Positions 1 to 15,880 of a stretch of 64,000 nucleotides of DNA are shown piece after piece. The position numbers were made by a program, and so were the translations under genes. The notes beneath the pieces are model-generated. The model had not been told where the DNA came from, made no database searches, and worked only from the letters and a program-made list of their open reading frames with translations. Positions within the stretch are counted from its first letter, which is position 1. Every line of letters starts with the position of its first letter. The stretch comes from Glandiceps talaboti (Eukaryota; Hemichordata; Enteropneusta; Spengelidae), in assembly GCF_964340395.1 (NCBI RefSeq), contig NC_135565.1:9538742-9602741 (forward strand), in the 5' to 3' direction.

Positions 1-305
1 TTATAGGTCAGGTCAGAGGCCATTTACTGTTTTTATCAGGACACTTTTAGGTAATCCTCCATTATTTTGTCCATTGACACATGTCTTTGGGTAGATAGGT
101 ACAGAACTAAAGGTACTGTGTTCGATACCTGCCAAGGAAAAAATATTTTATACACACACTTTACTGAATGGCAGGTGCAGAATTGTGTATGAGTTGTGTT
201 CATATGGTCTTTAAGCAAAACAGCACATGTTGGTGTAACAGTTGACAAGGTGGGGACCATGCCATAGAAATGGTTATTATTATTAATATTATTATTATTT
301 AATTC
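1..305. other. Non-coding, nothing recognised
   Basis: AT-rich sequence with a short ATT-rich tract near 275-301. I see no splice-flanked open frame or repeat terminus here. Confidence 0.4.
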
Positions 306-659
306 TTAAAGTGGCCATATGGATGAGAATTTGGTATTTATTTTGGATTTTTATTTGATAAAACAGCTTCACTATGTTTTTCTACATGAAAAAATAATGC
401 GAAAGAACATATACTAAGTCCATGTTCATAACTCAAAACATTGCAAAAAGATGCACAAAGTGTAAAAAGTTTGTTATTGTACGTACAATAACAAACATTT
501 TACACATTGTTAATGTTTTGCCGTTTATTGAGATGTGAACATGGACTTGGTATATGTTATTTCGCATTATTTTTTCAAGTAGAAAAACATAGTGAAGCTG
601 TTTTATCAAATAAAAATCCAAAATAAAGACCAAATTCTCATCCATATGGCCACTTTAAA
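306..659. mobile_element. Palindromic foldback MITE, copy 1 (intact)
   Basis: An almost perfect inverted repeat of about 354 bp. The left end reads TTAAAGTGGCCATATGGATG and the right end is its complement. The arms meet near 470-493 at a self-complementary centre (TTGTTATTGTAC/GTACAATAACAA). No transposase frame is present, so it is a non-autonomous foldback element. Two other copies occur in the window, one split at 4703-5986 and one right-arm fragment at 45198-45308. A protein-like reading frame on the minus strand at 433-645 lies wholly inside the palindrome and is an artefact. Confidence 0.85.
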
Positions 660-952
660 CCAACGCTACACTACGTCTCAGCACATTGCACAAGTAAAAT
701 GATGATTAACAAGAAATGTGGAATTTCATTCATGGATTCACAGTTTGCGGACACTTTCTTTGTGTAAAAAAGTCGAAAAATGTGTCCGAAATTGCGAGCA
801 CAGTTGAAACAATGTTGACGAGTTGGAGAAAAATATAAGAAAAAGTATGCTTCGCCAATGGACTAATGACAAAGCAGATAATTACTAGTTTAGATAGATT
901 TTTATAATCTATCTACACTATGTTATAGTCGGATTGTATATTGAATTGTATT
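660..952. other. Non-coding, nothing recognised
   Basis: AT-rich sequence between the foldback element and the pentanucleotide satellite. No exon or repeat signal seen. Confidence 0.4.
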
Positions 953-1820
953 GAATTGATTTGGATTGAATTGAATTGAATTGAATTGAATTGAATTGAA
1001 TTGAATAGAATTGAATTGAATTGAATTGAATTGAATTGAATTGAATTGAATTGAATTGAATTGATTTGAACTGAACTGAACTGAATTGAATAGAATTGAA
1101 TTGAATTGAATTGAATTGAATTGAATTGAATTGAATTGAATAGAATTGAATTGAATTGAATTGAATTGAATTGAATTGAATTGAATAGAATTGAATTGAA
1201 TTGAATTGAATAGAATTGAATTGAACTGAACAGAATTGAATTGAATTGAATTGAATTGAATAGAATTGAATTGAATTGAATTGAATTGAATTGAATTGAA
1301 TTGAATTGAATTGATTTGAACTGAACTGAACTGAACTGAATAGAATTGAATTGAATTGAATTGAATTGAATTGAATTGAATTGAATAGAATTGAATTGAA
1401 TTGAATTGAATTGAATTGAATTGAATAGAATTGAATTGAATTGAATTGAATAGAATTGAATTGAACTGAACAGAATTGAATTGAATTGAATTGAATTGAA
1501 TAGAGTTGAGTTGAGTTGAGTTGAGTTGAGTTGAGTTGAGTTGAGTTGAGCTGAGCTGAGCTGAGCTGAGCTGAGCTGAGCAGAGCAGAGCAGAGCAGAG
1601 CAGAGCAGAGCAGAGCAGAGCAGAGCAGAGCTGAGCTGAGCTGAGCTGAGCTGAGCTGAGCAGAGCAGAGCAGAGCAGAGCAGAGCAGAGCAGAGCAGAG
1701 CAGAGCTGAGCTGAGCTGAGCTGAGCTGAGCTGAGCTGAGCTGAGCTGAGCTGAGTTGAGTTGAGTTGAGTTGAGTTGAGTTGAATTGAATTGAGTTGAA
1801 TTGAATTGAATTGAATTGAA
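953..1820. repeat. Pentanucleotide satellite (TTGAA)n with TTGAG, CTGAG and CAGAG blocks
   Basis: About 870 bp of 5-bp units. The left two thirds is TTGAA with scattered TAGAA and CTGAA variants. Marker runs (TTGATTTGAACTGAA at about 1063 and 1313; GAACTGAACAG at about 1224 and 1464) recur at about 240-250 bp, so there is a higher-order unit. From about 1503 the unit changes stepwise to TTGAG, CTGAG and CAGAG, then back through CTGAG, CAGAG, CTGAG and TTGAG to TTGAA. Because 15 bp makes 5 codons, several frames stay open for over 300 codons as Asn/Ser/Ile/Gln/Phe repeats. These are not genes. Confidence 0.95.
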
Positions 1821-2036
1821 ATTTACTTCCCACAAAAGAGATAAACAAAAATACAAATAACAAGTAAACATTAAAATCCAAAATAGAAAATGATTCAAAC
1901 TTGTGGCTGAGACACTAGAAAATAGTTTTGAGAAAACCAATCAAGCCTTGTCACTCGACTTGCATATCAAATTGTGGCGACTACAGTTGTTTAAACTAAA
2001 TAACAATACTTACAAAATCAAATCAAAGAAAATTTT

Positions 2037-2068
<32 letters not shown>

Positions 2069-3339
2069 AACAACATATATTTACGTTATTAATAACACTA
2101 ATAAACACACTACGGTGATAGGATCGATCCGCGACAATTGAGAATAATCAAAATTACTGAATGATACTTTCGTTTTCATGGGCTTTGGTCTTTCTATTCC
2201 TTTTGTTTATTTTACTTTTATTTATCATGTCTTTTTTCTCGTCTGCTACTGTTTATTTGTTAATTCTTTGCAAAACTGTAATATTGAAAAGAACATCAAA
2301 ACTAAAAAATATGTCATTCTATATCAGATAGTCTCATAGAGTCGTATAATAGTAAAAAAGCATGTAGACATCACCGAGACTTTTACATTTTCTTTGTAAA
2401 GTTTACTACCTAAATATGACACTCTATATTTTAAACTAAATGTCGTTAGAAGCCGTGATATTAGTGTTATTTCCCAGCGGGGCAGGTGATCATTAAGGCG
2501 AACACGAGGAAAGTGGATGATAACCTGATTCAAAGGCACAAACATTCACATTTAGGACGTAACTTTTTTATGTATACCCCTGAACATCTACAAATGCCTC
2601 AACATGTGTAATTATGTGAGACTGTTTTGCAAAGTTAATGGTACTTTTTGACGAGGTGATATTGTTTTGGCACAATGTTTTCTTGTTCGTGCCCACTATG
2701 TAAAAGGCTTCCTGCAATGTTATAGGACGGTAAATATTTGAGGACAGTGATATTTTTTGGGTGACCTCACCCCGACGAATAATGGATATGACTTTCCCTG
2801 ATTGGTTGCTTCACTGAATTGTTAGTATTTTACTTCAACTTCCATCAAACAGCTCTAGCTGTAATGGAAATACCATTGCTTGAATAGTATGTCCATTCTA
2901 TATTTCAATTAAAAAAACATTGAGAGGAGGGGAGGAGGCTGTTTCAATTTTCGATTTTATATCGACTAGTGCCAGGGGCATAGAAAATCTAAGCAATACT
3001 AGGGAAAATGGAGAGTTAGCCAGATAAATATTGCGGCCACCGATGGCCACGTGCAGAGGTATGCGAGGAGGGTTGCCCCTCCCACTGTATGATAAAGTTT
3101 TATATTGAGACATAAAAAATGTGCCTCCTGTCACCATATTTATTATCGATATTCTAAGTGGATGTCATGGGATAAGAAAGAACTAATTCTTATCAAAATA
3201 GCATCCTGAAGGAGAATGCTCCACCCAAACCCTCGGAGATTAAATGTTGACACTTCCCATACATCATATTACACATGGAGCTGGTATGATGGCTAGCAAG
3301 CAAGTCATATTGGAACCGATCTCTCCAATCTCAGGTTCA
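1821..3339. other. Intergenic; (CAA)n tract, no clear gene
   Basis: Contains a (CAA)n microsatellite at 2037-2075. A short plus-strand frame at 2161-2277 starts ATG and encodes a very hydrophobic leader-like segment (MILSFSWALVFLFLLFILLL...). It ends in a weak donor (ACT|GTAATA) whose phase 0 would fit the acceptor at 4017. It could be the missing signal-peptide exon of the next gene or a by-product of T-rich DNA. Nothing else is supported. Confidence 0.35.
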
Positions 3340-3340
3340 T

Positions 3341-3387
<47 letters not shown>

Positions 3388-3390
3388 ATC
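3340..3390. repeat. (TTTC)n microsatellite
   Basis: Perfect TTTC tetranucleotide run. Confidence 0.95.
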
Positions 3391-3557
3391 TTTCGCGATT
3401 TCGTAATTTCGCCGATAATAATTAGCCATTTTCTGTAAATAAAAACACGTTTACTTATGTTAACATGCTGCCATGAGTTTTATCATGTCATCGGTGACAG
3501 CGGTTAGATGCCATAAATCACAAACTAATGCCAAGTTATATAAGTGTAAGTAAAATG

Positions 3558-3670
3558 TGACCTTTCCCCTAATTCCATTCTCTTGATTGTGACCCTCCCC
3601 CGAAAACCGATTTGTGTAAAAAATAAAACCACCCCCACCCAAGTAATTACTGAAGGCCCCATACAGTGAC
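3558..3670 (-). repeat. Dispersed GGGGAGGGTCACATTTT repeat, minus-strand copy
   Basis: Read on the minus strand this matches the block at about 8150-8290: a CAGTAATTAC segment, two GGGGGAGGGTC blocks and AATCGGTTTTCGGGGG. A further fragment (GGGGAGGGTCACATTTAATG) lies at about 8841-8860. It is therefore a local interspersed repeat of unknown class. Confidence 0.6.
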
Positions 3671-3849
3671 AGGACAATCGCGCCCACATATTGTTTGATC
3701 TTGCAGTTCTGAAGTAACAGGCCTCCTTTGAGAAAAAAAACAACCAGAAAGAATATAGTTTAAGGCTTATGTAGAACTTAATTTCCATAAATGTTGTTGA
3801 TGATGATTCGACGAAAGGATACTCAAAAAAATAACTTGATAAGCAAGTC

Positions 3850-3851
<2 letters not shown>

Positions 3852-3937
<86 letters not shown>

Positions 3938-3960
3938 CAGTCAGTCAGTCAGTCAGTAAG
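3852..3960. repeat. (AAGT)n then (CAGT)n microsatellite
   Basis: AAGT tetramers changing to CAGT near 3936. It ends about 55 bp before the splice acceptor at 4016. Confidence 0.95.
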
Positions 3961-4016
3961 TGAATGTATTTACGTATTTGAAATTAAGTTGCTGTTTTCT
4001 CTTTTTCCTATTTCAG

Positions 4017-7951
<3,935 letters not shown>

Positions 7952-9629
7952 TGCCATCAGTAAAAAAAACTATCATAAATTATAAACGGTGATAATGGAT
8001 GTCGGTAAAAATGGGAATAGATAAAACTTAAATCTTTATAATATACCTAATGGATGTATGGAAAAATTACAATGTCTGTTAGGAAAGACGAAACATGCAT
8101 CTAATTTCTCATTAGGCGGGACTCTTTTGTACCCGTGGGATAGTAAACATATTAGGGAGCCTTCAGTAATTACAAGGGGAGGGCCAGGGGAATACGAGGG
8201 TGGCATGCGTCACTTTTTACAAATCGGTTCTCGGGGGAGGGCCATATTTTAGAAATTGGAAGTTAGGGGAGGGTCACATTTTATCCTGACTCATTTGTTT
8301 ATTATGTACTTTTGCATTATTTTGTTATTTTGGCATGATCCCACTGCTGCCACTAGTTCCAAAATCCTACCACAACCATATCCCACCACTGCCACCATTG
8401 TACAGTAATACATGTATAATATATAAGTAAATTGCAGTGAGTTAACTGTTAGTTGTGGTGTGAGGAGAGAAGTGGGTCTCACAGTAGTAGAGGGGAACAG
8501 CATGGCAGGGATAATATGGTGAAGAGGAGATGTTGACCTCAGTCCCGAGGTTGTCAGTTGTGTGATCATCTAGTCTTTGGGAGTTCTGGCCTTCAACTCA
8601 GCTAATTACATCAGAACGCAGGCATTGATTTAATACAAACCGAAACTGACTGTGGTAGTGGTAATAGAGGGGAACAATAAAAGCCTTTAAAAACAAAATG
8701 TTGTGGGGTCCTGCATAACTAGCTATTTCCTGTCTCTAGCTGGTTGGATTCGAACCCAGGACCTCATGATTACTTATATTGAACTCTAAAAACTACTCCA
8801 TAGGTGGTGTTAAAAAAATGTTTCATTGAAATATCTGAACAGGGGAGGGTCACATTTAATGTCACAGCTAGACAGAGCTTGATTCATCCGGCCCTCTTAA
8901 ATTACCGAAGGTTCCCGGCATCATTTCAATACTATTAAAAGCAACGTCTCAGCACAGCTCTACCTAGCATTATAAAAGTTATCTGTTTAGATATTGATTG
9001 TACTGGGTTAAATACCCAAAATGTTAAGTTATGTAATCAATAATTTAACAACAATTGTCTTGTAAGAATCATCATATTAAAGACTTCCTCAAATAGATTC
9101 TTGTGTCTAAATTAAAATTCTAGATGATACGAAACTTTCCCAGTGTCGATGTTTTTTGTTCTGTTTCTTTTAACCCGACCGACCACATATTTGGTTGGCC
9201 GTGACACGCACGAAATATATCCCCATGATGGCAAGATCAGGAAATGACGTCTCTGTTGGTTGGGGGTAATTCAAAGCTTCCAGTATTTCAGTCGGAAGGT
9301 GTTGTTGTCCATTACAGAAGGGCATTGGTGTTGAGTTCTGAAAGCTCTAAATGCATCCATACCAGATAACAGTATGATTATGAATAACTGAATCTAACAA
9401 CCTACTGGGTTTTAACGCACGGGGCATCTCACAGGACGCGATGGATATTTGTCACATACAAGTTCAAGGCGAATACTAATGTTATATGACGTCACAACAT
9501 CCTTCCGAAAAGAATGTGACAACTTCATTGTTCAGAGCACTATTAGAAAAAGTGACACATAGGACGATTTCAATACCAAAGCATTACTAATATTATCTAG
9601 CCTGAAAGGTCCAGCCGATGGTCCGCTTA
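7952..9629. other. Intergenic with dispersed repeats, no gene seen
   Basis: Downstream of the peptide gene. It holds a GGGGAGGGTCACATTTT-type repeat at about 8140-8290 and a fragment near 8841, and the tRNA-like SINE head at 8740-8812. No canonical AATAAA was seen just after the stop at 7951. The rest shows no splice-flanked coding frame. Confidence 0.4.
8740..8812 (-). mobile_element. tRNA-derived SINE head
   Basis: On the minus strand an A-box-like TGGAGTAGTTTTTAGAG is followed about 40 bp later by a perfect B box, GGGTTCGAATCC (8746-8757). The spacing is right for an RNA polymerase III promoter, but the cloverleaf arms do not pair, so this is a SINE remnant and not a functional tRNA gene. 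Confidence 0.6.
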
Positions 9630-10842
9630 GGGACCAGTCAGTTTCTTAGGCCTGGGGGGGGGGGGGCACCCTGTTTTTGAAATTGGCAGTAGGGGCCATG
9701 CTGTTTTGAAAAATGTGGATAGGGGTCATTCTGTTTTGGATTGTGATGGCAGAAGAAAATCCTTTTCTGTAATGGCATATAGCCTTGTCTGAAATGTGGT
9801 ACATGTAAATATTTGTTCTTGTCCCTGTTTGTTACATGAATTCTTTAATATTACGTTCAAACATAACTATACATACACATATACATGTACTACCTAGCTA
9901 CCACACTAGTTACAGAACATGTCATGTAAATGATTGGCTGTTTGACAATCAATGCTTCACTTATATTGCACTTTGGGGCAAAAGTGAACTTGAAGGTTTC
10001 AGGCTATTCAGACCATTTCAAGCAATAACTTTTGCAAGCTTTACAAGACAGCACCATCAAGTATCAGAAACTATTCTTTATAACTTAAATAGGGTTGAAA
10101 TATGTTCTTAAAAAGTTAAATGGCATCATTATAATAAAGGTCAGCACACCTAATGGTAGTATCATTGGTAGGGGAGATTAGGAGTTTTAAGGCAATTTTA
10201 GACTATCTTGGCAAACATTTCACAACTTTAAAAGACATATCATCTCATTAGCATAGGGAGAAAATGTTTAAGAAAAGTTTGATACCATTATGACAGTAAA
10301 AAGGTTTGTGCATCTGATTATTAGTTGAATGCACGAGTGACCTCTGGGGGTGAGGGAGCCCTTGGGTTTTCCACCTGGCAGATCAATTTTTAGGTTATTC
10401 ATAGCCTTTGATGTAATATTTCCATGCTTAGAAAAGCTAACGTAAATGTAAATTTTAAATGAGTTTCCCATGGGACATAAAGTGGGACTGTGACATTGGT
10501 ATATGGGGCATTAATATTGCACGTATAGTAAAGTCACTGGTAACTTTAGGTGGTCAAACTTAGTGTATAATAGAAACTGGACTCTGATGACACGTGGTAA
10601 TTTGTAGTGTCGATAACATGGAATGTCCGAAATAGAAAGCATATTAATCCCTTCTGATAAGTTCATACTGAAGAGTAGAACAATTTAGATTAACTTATTT
10701 TTATAAACTATCTATGAAGATTACCATTACGATACCTTCAAGTTCACTTTTGCCCCAAAATGCATATAAGTGAGCATTGATTGTGAAACAGCCAAGTACT
10801 TATGTGATATGTTCTGTAACTAGAGTGGGAGCTAGGTATTCA

Positions 10843-10885
<43 letters not shown>

Positions 10886-11211
10886 TTATGTATATGTATA
10901 TGTTTATGTGTATGTGTATGTGTGTGTGTGTGTGTATAGTTATGTTTGAACTCTTACGTGAAATAATATTAAAGAATTGATGTAAGAAACGGACAAGAAC
11001 AAATATTTACATGTACCACATTTCAGATAGGGGTTATATGCCATTGTAGAAAAGGGATTTTCCCTCCATCACAATCCAAAACACAATGACCCCCCCCCCC
11101 TCCACAACTTTCAAAACAGCATGACCCCCTACTACCAATTTCATAAACAGGGTGACCCCCCCCCCTACCAATCCACCACCCGGCCCCCGTTCAAAGAAAC
11201 TGACCGGTCCC
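9630..11211. mobile_element. Long terminal inverted repeat element (~1.6 kb)
   Basis: The left arm (about 9630-9998) is matched in reverse by the right arm (about 10735-11211). Paired landmarks are GGGACCAGTCAGTTTCTT with AAAGAAACTGACCGGTCCC, a G-run with a C-run, GTGGTACATGTAAATATTTG with its complement, and TTTGGGGCAAAAGTGAACTT with its complement. The right arm carries an extra (TATG)n tract (about 10845-10935). The ~735 bp centre has no convincing transposase. It is a long-TIR or foldback element of unknown superfamily, ending about 180 bp before gene A's start codon. Confidence 0.8.
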
Positions 11212-11252
11212 TTCAATTTAATTTGTTACTTTTGTTTTTTGAATTACGGGGT

Positions 11253-11389
11253 TTCCAATCTCAACTATGAAGGTCTGGCCACTGAGGGCGTTGAGAGCTG
11301 AGCGCTGACGTGAAAAAGGTCAACACTACTATCCAGGCCCCACAACCTCCGATGACCTTGATGTCCTACACTCAACTTACTACCTTAAA
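11253..11389 (+). promoter_or_regulatory. Conserved proximal upstream block of gene A
   Basis: A shares this block with genes B (19141-19301) and C (25688-25849): a CTATGA-GGTCTGG-CACTGAGGGCGTTGA segment, then AGGTCA (11317-11322) and TGACCT (11353-11358). It also has a short upstream ATG frame (11361-11393) whose TGA overlaps the gene's ATG as ATGA. In B and C the homologous upstream ATG is in frame with the gene. No TATA box is obvious. Confidence 0.45.
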
Positions 11390-12028
11390 ATGAACCAGAT
11401 CTATAGAGCAGACTACTCAAACAATAGAACAATTCAAATTAGTACTGGTCTATTCTCACTGTCATTTTGGGATAACGACTGGAAAAACGATGAGAAGATT
11501 TTAGATATAGGATGTGGAACTGGAGAACTGACAAAGCTTATAGCAAGCCGTGACGATGTACGAAGTGTTGTTGGTAAGTGGTATGGTACTTCACTATCAT
11601 ATTTCATGCCTTGGCCATGTATGTCTTCTGGTTATTCCTTTCATTAATACGAATTACAAGCCTCCTGTGACAATGGTAATAATGACGACAGTAAATGCTA
11701 ATTCACAGTATTGTCCTAAATTCAGTGTATACACATTTCTGTTTTTCAAGAGAGGGACAAGTCGGCATACATAAACAGATTAGGGACGATAGTCACGAGT
11801 CTGGCAGCGAGACTAGGTTCAAGTACATATTTAAGAAATGGCGATTGGTATGAGGCCCTAGGGCAGTACCAGTGGCCAGCTGTGGTAGGGGTGTGTTGCA
11901 AGTGCTGGAAACTCCAGGACCCATTTTAGATCAACTTTGACCAAAAATCAATACCCCCTTTGAGACCATTACAGGTTTTTAGTACAACTGAACTGATGAG
12001 GTTCAGTAGTGCTATAGGCATGGCAAAA

Positions 12029-12083
<55 letters not shown>

Positions 12084-15000
12084 GTGTGTGTGTGTGTGTG
12101 TGCATAATTAATTCTTTTTAAATAATTAGCTATATCTTGAGAATGCCAGTTCAAATTCTATACAGGGACATAAATATATAGTCATACACGCACATATACA
12201 TACATACATACATACATACATACATACGTACGTACGTACGTACGTACGTACATACATACATACATACATACATACATACATACGTACGTACGTACGTACG
12301 TACGTACGTACGTACATACATACATACATACATACATACATACATACATACATACATACATACATACATACATACATTGCAATCAATTAATAATACACTT
12401 CATTAAAGTTCTGTTTGTCTTTGTTTAACAGGTATTGATATTTCTCAGGCTGCCATCAACATTGCAACTCGGGACAATTCCGTCACAAATAAGTCCCGAT
12501 ATATTGTGGCCGATGCTGCCAAACTAACAGAAACTTGTGAGGAGTTGGAAAACTCTTTCACGAAAGTCTTAGCTTTAGCAACTATTCATTGGATTGAAGA
12601 CAAGGAGAAAGTGTTCAAAAACATATATTGGAGTTTGAAACCATCAGGCGGATTCATTGCATCAATCATGATAAACCACCCTGAAGACACGTACGTCGCC
12701 GTGTATCATGGGTGTTCTCAACTTCCTCGGTGGAAGAAGTATTTAAAGGTAAGCTCCAATTCAAATGATTATTATGACAGCCACAAGATACTAGATTTAT
12801 GACGGTGCATATAGCAACATCATCAATCATTACAAAATCAGCAAATCAGCAAAAATTACCAAAATATGCAATTCTTAAGATATCGCCTAATTACCGAAAA
12901 CCATTAATTATGTAAATCACTCATTAATATTCATGAAACGTTTGCGAAAACAAAATGTTTACGAAAATCAGTACTAGGCATTACCCTAAAGAACATGTAC
13001 ACCAAATTTCAGATGTTTCATCCCTACTACATAACCTTCCTTACGGAAGGTAAATACAAACTGTTCTGTATGAGGAAACAGAACCATCATGTTATTAATG
13101 TTCAACTGACTATATTAACGCATGACGAGATAATGTATCTACTAATTTCATATCTATGCTGATAGGACTTCAAGTGTAATATCTTCCCATTTAATGGTAC
13201 ACTTGAAGACTTAAATCAAATGGTCACAAGAATTGGATTCAAAATTCATAAAAGTTTCAATGAATCAGTGCCATTGAAGTTGGATTCAATAGAGAAACAT
13301 AAAGGTATGGAAACACAAACAGTTATCAACCACTGGTATAACAAATGTGAATAATGGAGAACATTGTTTTTTGTAAAATTACATTGATAACTGAAGTTAT
13401 TGATACATTTACATAATTACCATTAATATTTCGTCATTGATATGGAATCATGATACGTTATAACATTACATAACATAAAGATTACATTTACAGTATATAA
13501 TAAAGATTAAATAGTAATATATAATAATAATAACTTTAATAATTATTAATTTTATTTGAATATTAACTACCCTAAGTAGGGTAATTTGTGATTCTGAATT
13601 CAAAAAGGGGTTCTTTATGAACATTCGTTGCCATGGTAACCAAAATCACCATAATATGTGGATTATTTTGCTTTTGGCATTTATGAGTCGGTGCTATCCA
13701 ATGTAACACAAAAGGTGTACAATAGGACAGCTTTTTCCATGGAAACACAGGAGGCTTAAAAATGTGGTTTTGGTAAACTATGTGCTACTGACAAAATAAT
13801 GTTATATTTTATGAATTTGATAATAATCTGGTTTATTTGCAAAATGACCCCCCAATGTGGGGTAGTTTGTTATACTTAGTTGAAAAGGTTACCATTCTTT
13901 GAAAATCAGTTGCCACAGTAACAAAATCACCGACCTTCCTATTATAAAATTCTACAAAGTTCGACGCACTTTCAAATAATATACTATGAACTGTCAATGG
14001 AACAGTGACACTACAAGAAGATTTCGTTATATTCTTGCATGTGTATTTCAAAGAAAAGTTTCATACTTAGCACAAACACTTGAAAATGAGAGACCCTGGG
14101 TTGTAAACATTGTTGTTATAGTCCGTTCAGTTTGAAAGATGTTGAATATTAACTGTGATGACTCATTGAGCTTGGGTCATCATCATTTCCGTGAAAAGGA
14201 ACTCCAGCTACTAGTGTTACATTTTCTGCAGAACACAAGAATCCCTGTGCCAGTACAGGGTTTCAGGACGGCAGGTTTCAAACAAACAACATTCCGAATT
14301 TCTCTTCAGTCGGGAACTTCATTTGGTAACTTAAAAGTTCAAGGAAAAGCCCACGAGACAAATTCAAATACAAGTGGTCGCGTTGATTACTATGCTGTCT
14401 GTCTGTCACAGAATATTTGTCTATTTCAAGACAGCAATGTACTGTTGCAACCGACGTCCTCTATTCAGATATTGAAGAACGCTTTCTCCTGAGCAAGTAA
14501 GCCAAAATGTAAATATGTACGAGCCTCATTGACAGGATTTTTTCAAAAGTTAGTATATACTACACATGCACAGCGATGATATATACAGATGTAAATACAT
14601 CAACCCTCAAACTGTCCCGATTTTCGCATATACAACGTTTGATCGTACAACTTATGCGGCCATCAGTTTGAATTCACTCCAGAAACATTTGTATTGGATT
14701 CTGCTCCAACTTCGAGCGAAAACTTCTTTTCAATCGAGAATTGTTATCACCCTCGTGTACGTACGTACGTACAATGTACGTACAAGGACTTGCCAAACAT
14801 GGCGGCCATACTAAACCTTTTTTTCTATGAAGCCAGAGAATTAATAATGCAAAAGGGCACGTGCATGTACCATACGTTCAGTAGTTTAGTAGCTACATGT
14901 ACATACAGTACATTCTTCAATTCTCCAAATGAAGACGCGCGCTCTCTCCAACGCCTATTGCTATAGCAACTATTCTCGACGGCAGACTATATCTGACAAC

Positions 15001-15220
15001 CACTCCTTCAATTTTAAATTGGACCATATTCAATGTTTTAAAAAGAACTGAAAAGGTGAAGAAAAATATTGAGCACATAATCTAGTATGAGTAATTTTTT
15101 TCTCGGTAACATAAATCTCTGACAGTATTTCTTTGTACATCTACATTCCTTTTAACTGTGTGATTTTATTAATGTATAATATTAAACCCCTTCACTTGTA
15201 CCACCACCACCACCACCACC

Positions 15221-15257
<37 letters not shown>

Positions 15258-15880
15258 AAAGTAAGTTTGGAGTTTATATAATGCTTTCCCAATCTGTACT
15301 CAAAGCGCTTTACAAATTGTTACCCCGGCACAGATCTTTAGTGGCACATCACTTCCTCAACTCCCTGAAGAACATACACACTTTAAGGTGTCCCAAAGGA
15401 ACGACTGTGTTGAATAATAATTGCAAGTATTTTTACATTAGTGATCTTGTGAACAACAATTTTAAAGTTAAGGAAGTAATATTAATAAGTAGTTCTTGCT
15501 ACAAAACCAAGGTTTCCATTACTTACAAGTAACCTCTCGTCTTTTAATAACGTCAAGAAGCTTTGTCAAAATCGCAATTGCTGGTTTTACCTCTGGCCAT
15601 ATTATTCATTTAAATATTCTTGAAACAAATTACATTTATACTTGAAATAGTACTGTATATTTGACTCAAAATACTCTTATACTTTGAATAATAAATTTGA
15701 TATGCATTTCTCCTAGGGGTCCTCAAACCTACTCTTGGACATCTGGATTACATACCGTTGGAATTACATGACGAGTTCATAGAAGATGCATATCAATTAT
15801 TCTGCTCTCTTGCACCGAGGGATGAAGAGGGGAAACCGTACTGGCGAGTTGAGGCTGTTTTCTTGAAACTTGAGAAGTGA
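11390..15880 (+). CDS. JHAMT-like SAM-dependent methyltransferase, paralogue A
   Basis: Four exons: 11390-11573, 12432-12748, 13166-13304 and 15717-15880, 804 nt in all (267 aa plus TGA). All introns are GT-AG with phases 1, 0, 1. Class I methyltransferase motifs: motif [12 protein letters not shown] (D39-G45, SAM binding), the acidic residue after strand 2 in VVGIDIS (D64), VADAAKL (D89, adenine pocket), and LALATIHWIEDKEKVF followed by WSLKPSGGF, the pattern of juvenile hormone acid O-methyltransferases. Family members methylate carboxyl groups of small lipophilic acids; the substrate here is unknown. The start was chosen because MNQ/MNK-Y-[RK]-ADY is shared by all four paralogues. A is intermediate between the B/C pair and D. 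No break is seen. Confidence 0.88.
11975..12376. repeat. S2 element left end plus (TCTG)n, (TG)n and (CATA/CGTA)n in gene A intron 1
   Basis: 11975-12028 matches the left end of family S2 (TTAGTACAACTGAACTGA, GGTTCAGTAGTGCTATAGG). It is followed by (TCTG)n (12030-12076), (TG)n, and from about 12189 a TACA/TACG tetramer tract with alternating CATA and CGTA blocks. The core and right end of S2 are missing here. Confidence 0.75.
12840..13052 (+). mobile_element. S1 element 3' end in gene A intron 2
   Basis: It carries the S1 core words CCTAATTACCGAAAA and ATTAATTATGTAAAT, the pre-terminal ACACCAAATTTCAG and the terminal hairpin ACCTTCCTTACGGAAGGT (13030-13048). It is truncated at its left side. 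Confidence 0.6.
13305..15200. other. Gene A intron 3, mostly unrecognised
   Basis: Intron sequence with no known element between 13305 and about 15200. The 117-codon open frame at 14139-14492 lacks family features and good splice context, and I treat it as chance. A short GTAC run occurs near 14757-14780. Confidence 0.4.
15201..15420 (-). mobile_element. L2/V-SINE-type retroposon 3' tail
   Basis: Read on the minus strand: TGTAAAGCGCTTTGAGTACA, GATTGGGAAAGC, ATTATATAAACTCC, then (TAG)n and (TGG)n repeats. The AAAGCGC...TATATAAA tail followed by a short tandem repeat is typical of L2-type LINE and associated SINE 3' ends. It lies in gene A intron 3. The 5' limit is uncertain. Confidence 0.55.

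Noticed and set aside
433-645. 70-codon minus-strand frame
   Set aside because: Lies entirely within a palindromic MITE.
913-1940. Two overlapping 320-340 codon minus-strand frames in the pentanucleotide array, one with a leader-like start
   Set aside because: Both are read-through of (TTGAA)n-type repeats in different frames; the hydrophobic start is outside the repeat and probably chance.
3852-3960. CRISPR-like or regulatory array
   Set aside because: Simple AAGT/CAGT microsatellite; no spacer structure, and this is animal DNA.
8740-8812. tRNA gene
   Set aside because: A and B boxes are present but the acceptor, D and anticodon stems do not pair; called a SINE head.
14139-14492. 117-codon frame in gene A intron 3
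   Set aside because: No recognisable domain and no matching acceptor/donor; length is within chance expectation for a 64-kb window.
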